A stretch of DNA of 64,000 bases. Source: JACQFV01 sp964593585 (GTDB taxonomy: Bacteria > Zixibacteria > MSB-5A5 > WJJR01). Below the pieces are notes generated by a model that was given only the letters and a program-made list of their open reading frames with translations, was not told where the DNA came from and did no database searches. Made by a program: the position numbers and the translations under genes. Shown here in pieces: positions 31,358 through 41,500 of the stretch; position 1 is the first letter of the stretch; each line of letters starts with the position of its first letter. The stretch lies in the NCBI GenBank assembly GCA_964593585.1, contig CAZQIZ010000001.1, positions 62,001 to 126,000 of the forward strand, written 5' to 3'.

Positions 31358-32469
31358 TGCGCCGCGACCGTTGGGTGCGTTTGCGGGAACTGGTCCGCAA
31401 GGAGTTCCTGCAGATCCGCCGCGATCCGCGGCTGATGCGGATCATCCTGATTGCGCCGATCTTCCAATTGATCGTGTTCGGCTATGCCGTCTCGACCGAT
31501 GTGCGACGGACCGCGCTGTTTTTGGTCGATCTGGACAACACCCAGTCCTCGCGCGCGCTCACCGAGGCCTTCACCTCTTCCGAGTATTCCCGGATCGCGG
31601 GCGCCTCCTCACGGCCGGAGGATCTGGTTTCCGCCCTCGACCATGCCGACGCGATTGTGGGGTTGGAAATCCCGCGCGGTTTCGCCGATGATCTCGCCTC
31701 TGGGACCGCGCAAGTGCAGCTGCTCTTCGATGGCTCCAACTCGAACATGGCGACCATCTCGCGCGGCTACGCCGAGCGGATCATTGGCCAGTTTGCCCGC
31801 CGGCACAGCCCCGAAACCGCGCCGCCGACGATCGATCTGCGGACCCGTGCCTGGTTCAATCCCGATCTCGAAAGCCGCGACTACAACGTGCCGGGTGTGG
31901 TGGCCTTGATCATTCTCCTGGTCGGAATGCTCCTGACCTCGCTGGCGGTGGTGCGCGAACGCGAAATCGGCACCCTCGAGCAACTGATGGTCAGTCCGCT
32001 CACCTCGATGGAGCTGATCATCGGCAAGACCATTCCCTTTGCCATCATCGGCCTGATTGATCTGGGACTGGTCACGACCGTCGGCATCCTCTGGTTCGGG
32101 ATTCCGTTTAACGGCAACCCCATCCTGCTGATCGTAAGTTGCATGGTCTATCTCCTGCCGACGCTGGGTCTGGGACTTCTGATTTCGACTGTTTCCAAGA
32201 CTCAGCAGGAAGCGTTCATGCTTAGCTTCCTGGTCCTGATGCCGGTCATTCTGCTGTCGGGCTTCATGTTTCCGGTCAGCAGCATGCCCGAAATCTTCCA
32301 GCAGACGACCCTGCTGAATCCGGTGCGGCACTTCCTCGAGATCATCCGCGGCATCTTCCTCAAGGGCGCCGGAATCTCGGTGCTCTGGCCGCAGCTGCTC
32401 TGGCTGGCGGGGATGGGAATCGCGGTCATGGCCCTGGCGGCCTCGCGCTTCCAGAAGACCGCGCGGTAA
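31357..32469 (+). CDS. ABC-2 type permease 2 (YbhR-like)
   Basis: 370 residues, the same architecture as permease 1: RKEFLQIRRDPRLMRIILIAPIFQLIVFGYA, a large external domain, then NVPGVVALIILLVGMLLTSLAV and REREIGTLEQLMVSPL. The two permeases are paralogues and should pair in the membrane. It is the last gene of the operon; palindromic elements and a strong terminator follow. Confidence 0.92.
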   Translation: MRRDRWVRLRELVRKEFLQIRRDPRLMRIILIAPIFQLIVFGYAVSTDVRRTALFLVDLDNTQSSRALTEAFTSSEYSRIAGASSRPEDLVSALDHADAIVGLEIPRGFADDLASGTAQVQLLFDGSNSNMATISRGYAERIIGQFARRHSPETAPPTIDLRTRAWFNPDLESRDYNVPGVVALIILLVGMLLTSLAVVREREIGTLEQLMVSPLTSMELIIGKTIPFAIIGLIDLGLVTTVGILWFGIPFNGNPILLIVSCMVYLLPTLGLGLLISTVSKTQQEAFMLSFLVLMPVILLSGFMFPVSSMPEIFQQTTLLNPVRHFLEIIRGIFLKGAGISVLWPQLLWLAGMGIAVMALAASRFQKTAR

Positions 32470-32489
32470 TGACGACATCAGGTGTTGTC

Positions 32490-32630
32490 GCCCCCGCGAA
32501 AGCGGGGGCCCAAACCATGGCCGCCGCGTCTGGATTCCCGCGTGCGCGGGAATAACTAAGGGATGGAATCCTCGTCCCCGCGTCCCTCGGCTTCGCTCGG
32601 CATAACACTCCCGAGGACAGGGACTCCCCG
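32490..32630. repeat. Cluster of REP-like palindromes after the ABC export operon
   Basis: The 225-base gap contains several dyads and no gene. GCCCCCGC-GAAA-GCGGGGGC (32490-32509) is a perfect stem with a GAAA tetraloop. ATTCCCGCG-TG-CGCGGGAAT (32534-32553) fits the ATTCCC-N8-GGGAAT form of Neisseria dRS3-like repeats. A further dyad involves CCTCGGCTTCGCTCGG near 32585-32600. They resemble dispersed REP or repeat elements; the first could also terminate the operon. Confidence 0.55.
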
Positions 32631-32637
32631 CGAATAA

Positions 32638-32669
32638 AATCCCCCGCCGCGTGGCCGCGGCGGGGGATT
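32638..32669. terminator. Strong bidirectional terminator hairpin
   Basis: AATCCCCCGCCGCG (32638-32651), loop TGGC, CGCGGCGGGGGATT (32656-32669): a perfect 14-bp stem between the convergent ABC permease and giant secreted-protein genes. On the minus strand TTTATTCGCG follows the stem. Confidence 0.8.
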
Positions 32670-32694
32670 CTTACAACGTGGTGCGATCGTGGGG

Positions 32695-35600
32695 CTACTT
32701 CAGAAGCAGCATCTTCTTCGTTTCGACCCGATCGCCCAACTGCAGACGATAGAAGTAGATCCCGCTGGCAAGCATGTTGCCGTGCTCGTCGGTGCCCGTC
32801 CAGGTCACATGATGCGCGCCCGGACCCTGGTACTCGCTGACAAGGGTGGCCACGCGCTGGCCGAGGATGTTGTACACCGCCAGATCGACCTGACCGTCCT
32901 TGTGCAACGAGTAGGAGATCACCGTTGACGCATTGAACGGGTTCGGGTAGTTCTGGTCGAGACTGTACTCGGCCGGGACCGGTTTGACCAGACTGCCGCC
33001 CGTCGACGTCACGATCGGCAGCGTGTCGCCGCAGTAGATCAGGAAGCGGCATTCATCAAAGCCGGTGTTGATCGCGTCGACGGCGTAGTTGATCGACGCC
33101 AGGGACGCGCCGGCGGTGTTCCAACCCGCCAAGGCGCGATTGGCCAGCTCCAGCAATCCACCCACCGTCTCCGGCAGACCGAGGCTGTCCAGCGCGCTCA
33201 AGACCGACACCGGGATGTAGTGCGTCGATGTCGGATCATCGAACGTGCCCAGGATGCCGTCGAGGCCCGGATTGAGGACATCGTCCTCGGTTCCATAGAG
33301 GCGATCCGGACCGGGGAGAGCATCCTGCGTGATGAACACCGGGCACAGGTCGAGGTTGGCCAGGGCATCGCAGCAAAGCCGCAGGTTGAGCGCCAGCGTG
33401 ATCGTCTGGCCCAGCAGGATGTTGCGGAACTTGCCCTTCTTGTCCACCGGGAGCGTGACCGGCGTCTGGCAAGTCGCCTGGTTGATCATCGCGTCGCCGA
33501 GCCCGTCGGGCAAAGCCGAAGCCGTGCCGCCGGCCGGGAGGCGTTCGATGATGCACATGTAATCGGCCTGCTCAAAGGTGACCGAACGCCCCGGCTTGCC
33601 GATCACCAACGGTGTGGCCAGCAAGTCATAGACCAGGTCGGTGCGAACCACCCCGTTGAACTTGCCGTTGGGATTGCCGTAGGCGCCCTGCGTCAACGTG
33701 CAGAACTCGCGGCTCTGTGTCACCTCGACGCAGAAGGTGCAATCGACAGTGTCGCACTCGTCGGCAACGGCAACCGTGAAGCACCAGATCCCCGGCTCCT
33801 CATCGGCCAGCCAGGCAAAGTGGCCTTCGTCGTCGATCGACGGCGTGTTGAACGGCACTGTCGGCGCGCCATCGAGCGTGATCTCGGTGATCGTAACCGC
33901 CAGGACCGAATCGTCATCGTCGTGGAACACAACCGTGGCGAAGACGCTGTCGCCCACCATCACCGGCAGGGTGTCGGATTGGCATTCGATCGTCGGCGGC
34001 GTGTTGATGACAAACGTCACCGTAAACGAGTCGCGGCAGGTGTCGCACAACCCGATGCACTCGGTGCCGACCGTGACCGTCTCGGATGCCTCCGGCGTGT
34101 AGCACCACAGCGAATCCTCGTCGTTGTAAGCGCCCGGTCCGAACGCGAGACGGCAGGAGCCAAATTGCGCATACACCGGCAGGCACACTTCCATCGACTC
34201 GCAGAGATAGATGGTGGTGTCATCCGGCACGGTGCAGATCGGCGGCTGCGGGTTGGGGGTGGTGATGAACACGAAGGTTGTGCAGGCCTCGGCGCAGGGC
34301 ACGTCGGCGCAGATGATCGTATCATACAGCGTCAATCCGCGTTCCGTGGTGGTGAAGCTCCACACATTGTCAACGAAGTGCACCAGATCATTGGTGTTGG
34401 TGCAGATCACCGAGTCACCTTCCGGATCGGTTGTAACCATCTGGAAGGTGTAGTTGAACGGCGGGCACGGCGGCGCGGGGCTCAACGGACGGAAGTCGCA
34501 GGAGGGCCCTTCGTTGACCGTGAATGTGACCTCGAAGGTTCCGCGGCAGGTATTGCCGCAGTCGTCGACGCAGCTGATCGTCACCGCCACCGTCTCATTA
34601 CCCGTCGGTGTGTAACACCACTGACCGGCATCAAGCACACCGGGCCCGTCGACCAAGCTGCAAACAACTCCGGGGTCACAGTTGTCGGTTGCCGAGACCG
34701 GCAGACAGACCTCGGCCGGGTCGCACTGGAAGAAGCTGGTGTCAGGCGGCAGGATACAAGCCGGCGGAGTGGTGTCATCGACGGTGATCGTCTGCGTGCA
34801 GTCAGTGAAGTTGCCGCAGTCGTCGGTCGCCCGGTAGGTGCGGGTGATCGTGCCGCCGCACGGATCGGTCAACGGACTGTCGCCCACCCAGCTCACGGTC
34901 ACATTGCCGCAGTTGTCACGTGCCACGACCAACGAGATATCCGGAGCCGGGACATCGTCCGGGCACTGGACACTGACCGGAGGCGGACAGGTGGCGGTCG
35001 GCGGCGTGGTGTCATCGACCGTGATCGTCTGCGTGCAGTCAGTGAAGTTGCCGCAGTCGTCGGTCGCCCGGTAGGTGCGGGTGATCGTGCCGCCGCACGG
35101 ATCGGTCAACGGACTGTCGCCCACCCAGCTCACGGTCACATTGCCGCAGTTGTCACGTGCCACGACCAACGAGATATCCGGAGCCGGGACATCGTCCGGG
35201 CACTGGACACTGACCGGAGGCGGACAGGTGGCGGTCGGCGGCGTGGTGTCATCGACCGTGATCGTCTGCGTGCAGTCAGTGAAGTTGCCGCAGTCGTCGG
35301 TCGCCCGGTAGGTGCGGGTGATCGTGCCGCCGCACGGATCGGTCAACGGACTGTCGCCCACCCAGCTCACGGTCACATTGCCGCAGTTGTCACGTGCCAC
35401 GACCAACGAGATATCCGGAGCCGGGACATCGTCCGGGCACTGGACACTGACCGGAGGCGGACAGGTGGCGGTCGGCGGCGTGGTGTCATCGACCGTGATC
35501 GTCTGCGTGCAGTCAGTGAAGTTGCCGCAGTCGTCGGTCGCCCGATAGGTGCGGGTGATGAACCCGCCGCACGGATCGGTGAGCGGCGTGTCGCCGCGCC

Positions 35601-37974
35601 ATGTTACTGCGACCTCGCTGCAATCATCGGAGGTGATGACCCGCGAGATGTCCGGCGCCGGCACGTCCTCGACGCACTGCACGCTGGTATCCGGCGGGCA
35701 GGTGATCGTCGGCGGCGTGCTGTCATCCAACGTGATCGATTGTTCGCATTGGACTGCATTGCCGCAATAATCGGTCGCCGTCCAGGTGCGGGTGATGGTC
35801 ATCTCCGCGGCGCAGCGGCCCGGCACGGTGTCGTCGACGAAGGTGATATCCAACGCGTTGTCGCAGTTGTCGTCGAAGACCGGCGTTCCAAAAGCGACCG
35901 TCGCGTCGCAATCAATGGTCGCGTCGATCGGGCAGGAGACCACCGCCGGATCGTTTGTGTCGTCGACGGTGATCCATTGCGTGCAATCCGCCGAATTGCC
36001 GCAGTCGTCAGTCGCTCGATAGGTGCGAGTGATATATCCACCGCACGAATCGGTCAGCGGACCGTCGCCCACCCAAGTGATCGTCACTTCGCTGCAGTCA
36101 TCGGTGGCCGAAACCAGCGAAATGTCCGGATCGGGCACATCGCCCACGCACTGCACGGCAACCGGCGGCGGGCAGGTGATCGACGGCGGGGTGTTGTCCT
36201 GCTTGGTGATCGACTGATCGCAGACCGCCGTGTTGCCGCAGTCGTCGGTGGCCGTCCAGGTGCGGGTCACGGTCATCTCCGCCGGGCAATCGCCGGGGGT
36301 GGTGTCCTGCACGAAGGTCACGGTCAGGTTTTCGTCGCAATTGTCATCAAACGACGGTGTGCCGAAAACAATCGAAGCGTTGCAGTCGATGGTGGCGTCG
36401 ACCGGGCACGAAACAACCGTCGGGTCCACCGTGTCATTGACCATGACGGTCAGCGAGCACACCGCAATGCAACCGAGGATCGGCTCGGTGACCCGGAGCC
36501 GCAGTGTGAAGGGGGCGCCGCATGTCGCGCCGGCGTCGACGCTGACCGTCCGCTCGTTCGTCGGCCCGGAAATCGTCCCATTGCCGACGATCGACCACTG
36601 GTATGCGTAGTTGCCCAAGGGGCCGTCGTAGCTATTGCCGGTTGACGAAGGACAGACCAGGAGATCCCCGGTGATGGAGCAGGGCGGCGTGGGAATGACG
36701 ACCAGCTGGACTTCGCAGACAGTCTGTGTCCGCTCCTGATCGGTCACCGTCACGACGTACGTTCCCGCGTCGGCGGGCGTGGCCCCAAGGATGGTGACAC
36801 AGGCCTCGGCCGGGCAGGGGCAACCGGGTCCGGACCAGGTGTAAGTGTATGGCCCGAGACCGCCGGTGACGCTTACGCAGAGACGCGCATCGGCGCCTTC
36901 ACAGACACGGACAGTATCCGGTGTCGGGTCGCAAACCAGCGGCGGCGTGCAGACCGTGGCGGCCGACAGCGAACGGTCGGTGTTGCCCAGATTCGGCTCG
37001 GGGCAGTTGGACGGGGAGAAGCCCTCCCAGTCAATCAGACGCATGTGGTATGGCGAGCCGCTGATGTCAGAGGCCGAGCGGGGATCTGCGCCCAATGTGC
37101 CGCAGGGAACCGTCACGCCATTGAATTCGCAGCCCCAGGCATCGCGGCAGGCGATGTGGCCGCCCCACGCAAGGACGACATATTCTTGGCCGGGGTCGAT
37201 GACCACCACCATGCGCGCTTCTGACTGGGCCGCGGATAGGTTGCCTTCCTCGCCTTCGACGCATTTGTTGCCGTCCCCCGTTCCCAGCGGGTAATCGGCG
37301 TAGTACATGTTCACGATCCGTCCGCCCCAAATGCGCATCTCGCGCTCGACCGCCGGCAGGGAGTGACAGCAGTTCTCCGGCTGGGTGCCGTTGGGCAGAT
37401 CGCCGTACGGGTCATCGCACTCCGGGCAGGGAATCTGATAGGCGTGCGTCCAATCGTTGATCGCGCCGCCGAAGAGCGGAGTGCCGTAGGTCGGATCGGG
37501 AAAGAATGGGTCGATGTTGTGATCCCCGACCGGGAACTCGCAGGTCGAGCCGGGAAGGTGCAGCCGGTTGTAGCTGGTCAGAAAGTCGATCGCATGCGCG
37601 CCGCTGTGCTTGATATCGTACCCCAGGACCAGACGGATCGAGTCGGTCCCGTCGTAACAGGCCGATGGGATGTTGGAGATTTTCGCGCGATACGGGATCG
37701 ACCAATGTTCCTCAAGGTGGCCCTGCTGATCGCCAACGTTGCCATTCTGCCAGTTGGGCTGACCGTTGGTTTCGTCTGGCTTGTCCGCCGACCCATTGCG
37801 CAACTGGTCCAGATCGATGGACATGGGCGCGGCAATCCCGTCGGGTGACAGCACGATCAACGACGGTGGCTCCGGTTCCAGGTCAAGCTGCGCCAGCGCC
37901 AATCCGGGCAGAAACAGCACGGCCAGGACCGGCAGACACCAGCGCGCCAGTCGACATACACTCTCAGTGCTCAT
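32695..37974 (-). CDS. Giant secreted protein A with HYR-like repeats and type IX-style sorting tail
   Basis: 1759 residues from ATG at 37974 (GGAGGAGG upstream). Order: signal peptide (1-28, ending ALA); a module of about 320 residues shared with protein B (DLDQLRNGSAD, GYDIKHSGAHAIDFLTSYN); an Ig-like domain (about 348-425) and a PKD-like domain (425-515); seven cysteine-rich HYR-like units (about 518-1078) each ending like DDCGNFTDCTQTITVDD; a further Cys-rich region (1078-1420); a second shared module (1425-1650, KFNGVVRTDLVYDLL, KGKFRNILLGQTITL); and a C-terminal tail (1665-1759) with LDQNYPNPFNAS and ASGIYFYRLQ. The tail matches the type A sorting domain of type IX secretion and FlgD-like Ig folds. 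It is probably a surface adhesin or structural protein; the ligand is unknown. Confidence 0.85.
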   Translation of the reverse strand: MSTESVCRLARWCLPVLAVLFLPGLALAQLDLEPEPPSLIVLSPDGIAAPMSIDLDQLRNGSADKPDETNGQPNWQNGNVGDQQGHLEEHWSIPYRAKISNIPSACYDGTDSIRLVLGYDIKHSGAHAIDFLTSYNRLHLPGSTCEFPVGDHNIDPFFPDPTYGTPLFGGAINDWTHAYQIPCPECDDPYGDLPNGTQPENCCHSLPAVEREMRIWGGRIVNMYYADYPLGTGDGNKCVEGEEGNLSAAQSEARMVVVIDPGQEYVVLAWGGHIACRDAWGCEFNGVTVPCGTLGADPRSASDISGSPYHMRLIDWEGFSPSNCPEPNLGNTDRSLSAATVCTPPLVCDPTPDTVRVCEGADARLCVSVTGGLGPYTYTWSGPGCPCPAEACVTILGATPADAGTYVVTVTDQERTQTVCEVQLVVIPTPPCSITGDLLVCPSSTGNSYDGPLGNYAYQWSIVGNGTISGPTNERTVSVDAGATCGAPFTLRLRVTEPILGCIAVCSLTVMVNDTVDPTVVSCPVDATIDCNASIVFGTPSFDDNCDENLTVTFVQDTTPGDCPAEMTVTRTWTATDDCGNTAVCDQSITKQDNTPPSITCPPPVAVQCVGDVPDPDISLVSATDDCSEVTITWVGDGPLTDSCGGYITRTYRATDDCGNSADCTQWITVDDTNDPAVVSCPIDATIDCDATVAFGTPVFDDNCDNALDITFVDDTVPGRCAAEMTITRTWTATDYCGNAVQCEQSITLDDSTPPTITCPPDTSVQCVEDVPAPDISRVITSDDCSEVAVTWRGDTPLTDPCGGFITRTYRATDDCGNFTDCTQTITVDDTTPPTATCPPPVSVQCPDDVPAPDISLVVARDNCGNVTVSWVGDSPLTDPCGGTITRTYRATDDCGNFTDCTQTITVDDTTPPTATCPPPVSVQCPDDVPAPDISLVVARDNCGNVTVSWVGDSPLTDPCGGTITRTYRATDDCGNFTDCTQTITVDDTTPPTATCPPPVSVQCPDDVPAPDISLVVARDNCGNVTVSWVGDSPLTDPCGGTITRTYRATDDCGNFTDCTQTITVDDTTPPACILPPDTSFFQCDPAEVCLPVSATDNCDPGVVCSLVDGPGVLDAGQWCYTPTGNETVAVTISCVDDCGNTCRGTFEVTFTVNEGPSCDFRPLSPAPPCPPFNYTFQMVTTDPEGDSVICTNTNDLVHFVDNVWSFTTTERGLTLYDTIICADVPCAEACTTFVFITTPNPQPPICTVPDDTTIYLCESMEVCLPVYAQFGSCRLAFGPGAYNDEDSLWCYTPEASETVTVGTECIGLCDTCRDSFTVTFVINTPPTIECQSDTLPVMVGDSVFATVVFHDDDDSVLAVTITEITLDGAPTVPFNTPSIDDEGHFAWLADEEPGIWCFTVAVADECDTVDCTFCVEVTQSREFCTLTQGAYGNPNGKFNGVVRTDLVYDLLATPLVIGKPGRSVTFEQADYMCIIERLPAGGTASALPDGLGDAMINQATCQTPVTLPVDKKGKFRNILLGQTITLALNLRLCCDALANLDLCPVFITQDALPGPDRLYGTEDDVLNPGLDGILGTFDDPTSTHYIPVSVLSALDSLGLPETVGGLLELANRALAGWNTAGASLASINYAVDAINTGFDECRFLIYCGDTLPIVTSTGGSLVKPVPAEYSLDQNYPNPFNASTVISYSLHKDGQVDLAVYNILGQRVATLVSEYQGPGAHHVTWTGTDEHGNMLASGIYFYRLQLGDRVETKKMLLLK
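34764..35541. repeat. 237-bp tandem repeat, three perfect copies plus a partial, inside protein A
   Basis: By eye, units 34838-35074, 35075-35311 and 35312-35548 are base-for-base the same apart from the last few bases, and the preceding 70 or so bases are a near-identical partial copy. Each unit encodes one 79-residue HYR-like domain. Neighbouring HYR units of the same gene differ at many positions, so this block was amplified or homogenised recently. Confidence 0.9.
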
Positions 37975-38598
37975 TGTCCTCCTCCTTCGGGGGCAGGAAC
38001 TTCGTTGGTAACGCGTTGGGGGGTGTCTTCTCCACGGTATTCCTTGCTCCAAATGGCCGGCTTGATCGCCGCCCGTGAACGCAACGTCTTCGCAGCGTGG
38101 TGGAACTCTCGTGACTGATGTTCGAAGTGCCAGCGACCTCCCTGCTGACGGATCAGAACGACGGCGAAACGGAGACGTCCTTCATGCAATCACAATATGC
38201 TTGTGAACCTCGTCACGATACAAGCGTTGCTGGCAACACCTCAACGACTCCTTGAGTGTAAACGACTCTGACTGTGATTAGTGGAATTAATAGAGGCGGA
38301 CGGAAGGGATGCCAGCAGAATCTTTTAGTGCCCGTACGGGCGGTCATATACGACCGCGCGAGGTATAGGTGAGTAATACTATACTAAATACCCAATATCA
38401 CATGATCGCCCGTTGAATCCGCGCTCTTGGGGGCGAGGTACCCATCGGCAGACTAACCGCGTAAACGGCTGCGAGTTGATGGGCTGCGGTCGAGGCATGA
38501 CCGCTGGTGCCATGCGGTAAGAGCGCGACAGGAACAAAGAAAGTCCCCCACCGCGAACGACGCGGTGGGGGACAGGCAGAGCGAGTGCATTACAGCGA
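37975..38598. other. Lower-GC intergenic region between the two giant genes
   Basis: 624 bases with no convincing gene. The stretch around 38170-38410 is markedly richer in A and T than the surroundings and must carry the promoter of protein A (minus strand). The terminator of protein B lies at its right end (38543-38573). Confidence 0.5.
38543..38573 (-). terminator. Hairpin terminator after giant protein B
   Basis: GTCCCCCACCGCG (38543-38555), loop AACGA, CGCGGTGGGGGAC (38561-38573): a perfect 13-bp stem just past the protein B stop at 38599. On the minus strand the stem is followed by TTTCTTTG. Confidence 0.8.
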
Positions 38599-41500
38599 TT
38601 ACTTCAGCAAGACCATCTTCCGGGTCTGGACCTGACCGCCGATCTGCAGACGATAGAAGTAGATCCCGCTGGCGATCGTGTTGCCGTTGTCGTCCGCGCC
38701 GGTCCAGGTCACCCGGTAGGTGCCGGGGGCCTGGAAGTCGCTGACCAGGGTGGCCACACGCTGCCCGAGGACGTTGTACACCGCCAGATCGACCTGACCG
38801 TCGTGCGCCAGCGAGTAGGAGATCACTGTCGCGGCGTTGAACGGGTTCGGGTAGTTCTGGTCAAGCGTGTACTCCGACGGCACCGCTTTGGCGAGACTGC
38901 CGGTGGTCGACGCGGCCACGGCCGGGAGCGTTTCGCCGCAGAAGACCACGAAGCGACACTCGTCGAAGCCGCGGTTGATCGCGTCGACGGCATAGTTGAT
39001 CGTCGACAGCGATGCCCCGCCCGTCGGCCAGGCCGCGAGCGCGCGATTGGCCAACTCGAGCAGGCCGGCCACGGTCTGCGGCAGACCCAGGGCGTCGAGC
39101 GCATCGAGCACCGACTGCGGGATGTAGAAGATCGCCACCGGATCGTCGAAGGTGCCGAGCGTGTTGTCCGGACCCGGATTCAGGACATCGTCATCGGTGC
39201 CCATCAGGCCATCGGAACCCGGCAGCGCATCGTGCGTCACAAACACCGGGCACAGGCCAAAGGTGCCCAGCTCGGCATCCAGACGCGTGTTCAGCGCCAG
39301 GGTGATCGTCTGACCCAGCAGGATGTTGCGGAACTTGCCCTTCTTGTCGACCGGCAGCGGCGTCGGCGTCTGGCAGGTGGCCGAATTGATCGCCGCGTTG
39401 CCCAGCGCGGTCACGAAGGTGTCCGCCGGTCCGCCCGCGGGCAGACGCTCGATGATGCACATGTAGTCGGTCTGGTCAAAGGTCACCGAACGTCCCGGCT
39501 TGCCGATGACCAGCGGACTGGACAGGAGGTTGAAGATGAGATCGGTGCGGACCACGCCGTTGAACTTGCCCTCGGCGTTGCCGTAGGCGCCCTGCGTGAG
39601 ACTGCAGAACTCCTCCTCCTGTGTGACTTCCACACAGAAGGTGCAGGTGTCGGCCACGCACTCATCGGCCGCCTCGATGGTGAAACACCAGACCCCCGCC
39701 TGATCGTCGGCCTGCCATTCGAAATGGCCGGCGCTGTCGATCGACGGCTCGTTGGCCGGCGTCGTCGGCACGCCGTCGAGGGTCACGCCGATGATCGTCA
39801 CCGCCAGCGTGGAATCGTCGCCGTCGGTGATCGGGATGTCGAGCGTGACGCTGTCGCCGGCGGCCACCACCAGCGAATCATCCGGGCAGTCGATCGCCGG
39901 CGGCTCGTTGATGATGAAGGCCACCGTGAACGAGTCGCGGCAGGTGTCGCAGATGCCGACGCACTCGATGCCCACCGTCACCGTGTCGGAGACCTCCGGC
40001 GTGTAACACCAGAAGGAATCGACATGGGTGCCGGGACCGAAGGTGATGCTGCACGAACCGAACTCGGCGAACAACGGCAGGCAGATTTCCGTCGACTCGC
40101 ACAGGTAGATCGTGGTGTCGTTCGGCGCGTGGCAGATCGGCGGCTGCGGATTGGGCGTGTTGATGAACACATAGGACGTGCACGCCTCGCCGCAGGGCAC
40201 ATCGGCGCAGATGATCGTGTCCACGATCGTTTCGCCGGACCCGGCCGTGTAGCTCCAGACACCGTCGACGAACGAGACATTCGGGTTGGTGTTGACGCAC
40301 ACCACCGAGTCGCCGTCCGGATCGGTCGTCGTCATCTGGAAGGTGTAGAGGAACGGCGGGCACGGCCCGGGCGGGGCCAGCTCGCCGAACTGGCAGGTCG
40401 GCCCCTCGTTGATCTCGAAGGTGACCGCAAAGGACGACTCACAGGTGTTGCCGCAGTCGTCGGTGCAAACAACCGTGACATTGACCGTCTCATCGCCGGT
40501 CGGCGTGTAGCACCACTGGCCATTGGACAACGTCCCCGGACCCGCGGTGATGACGCACGACACCGACGGATCGCAGTTGTCGCTGGCGGAGACCGGCAGG
40601 CAGACACGCGCCGGGTCGCACTGGGCGATGGTCGTGTCGTTCGGCGCCGAACAGATCGGATCGGTCGTATCCTGACGCGTCACCGTCTGCGAGCAGGTGT
40701 CGGCGTTGCCGCAGGCATCCATCGCCTCCCAGGTCCGGGTGTAGCTGGACTCGGCGGCGCAGGCGCCGGGCGCGGCAATCGTCGAAAGGATACGAATCGT
40801 CACCTCGGAACAATCATCCGTGGCGAACGGCTCACCGAAGGCCAGGACCGCGGCGCAATCGATGGTCGTGTCGGCCGGGCAGCTCAGCACCGGCGCGGTG
40901 ATGTCCTGCTTGGTGATTGTCCGCGAGCAGGTGTCGGCATTGCCGCAGGCATCGGTCGCCACCCAGGTGCGGGTGTAGCTGGACTCGGCGGCGCAGGCGC
41001 CGGGCGTGGCAATCGTCGACAAAATGCTGATCGTCACATCTGAGCAGTTGTCGGTCGCCGAGGGCCGGCCAAAGTTCAGATCGGCGGCACAGTCGATGAC
41101 GGTGTCGGCGGCACAGGTAATCACCGGCGGGGTGTTATCCTGCTTGGTGATCGTCTGCGAGCAGGTGTCGGCGTTGCCGCAGGCGTCCGTCGCCACCCAG
41201 GTGCGGGTGTAGCTGGATTCCGCCGGGCAGGCGCCGGGTGTGGCGATCGTCGAAAGGACCGAAATCGTAACCTGCGAGCAGTCATCGGTCGCCGATGGCT
41301 GGCCGAAATTCACTGCGGCGGCGCAATCAATGGTCTGATTGTCCGGGCAGGTAATGACCGGCGGCGTATTGTCCTGGATCCGGATCGATTGATCGCAGGT
41401 GACAAAGTTGCCGCAGTCATCGGTCGCCGTCCATGTGCGGGTCACCGTTTTCTCCGCCGGACAATCGCCGGGCACGGTGTCCTGCGCAACCGTCACGGTC

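Noticed and set aside
34764..35541. Regular repeats considered as a CRISPR array
   Set aside because: The unit is 237 bp, copies abut with no variable spacers, and the block is in frame inside a protein of HYR-like domains.
33220..36645. Plus-strand open frame of over 1100 codons opposite giant protein A
   Set aside because: It mirrors the antisense strand of a well-supported gene with signal peptide, domains and sorting tail. Its translation is Arg/Asp/Gly/Val-rich with the same internal periodicity as the repeats, and it has no recognisable domain.
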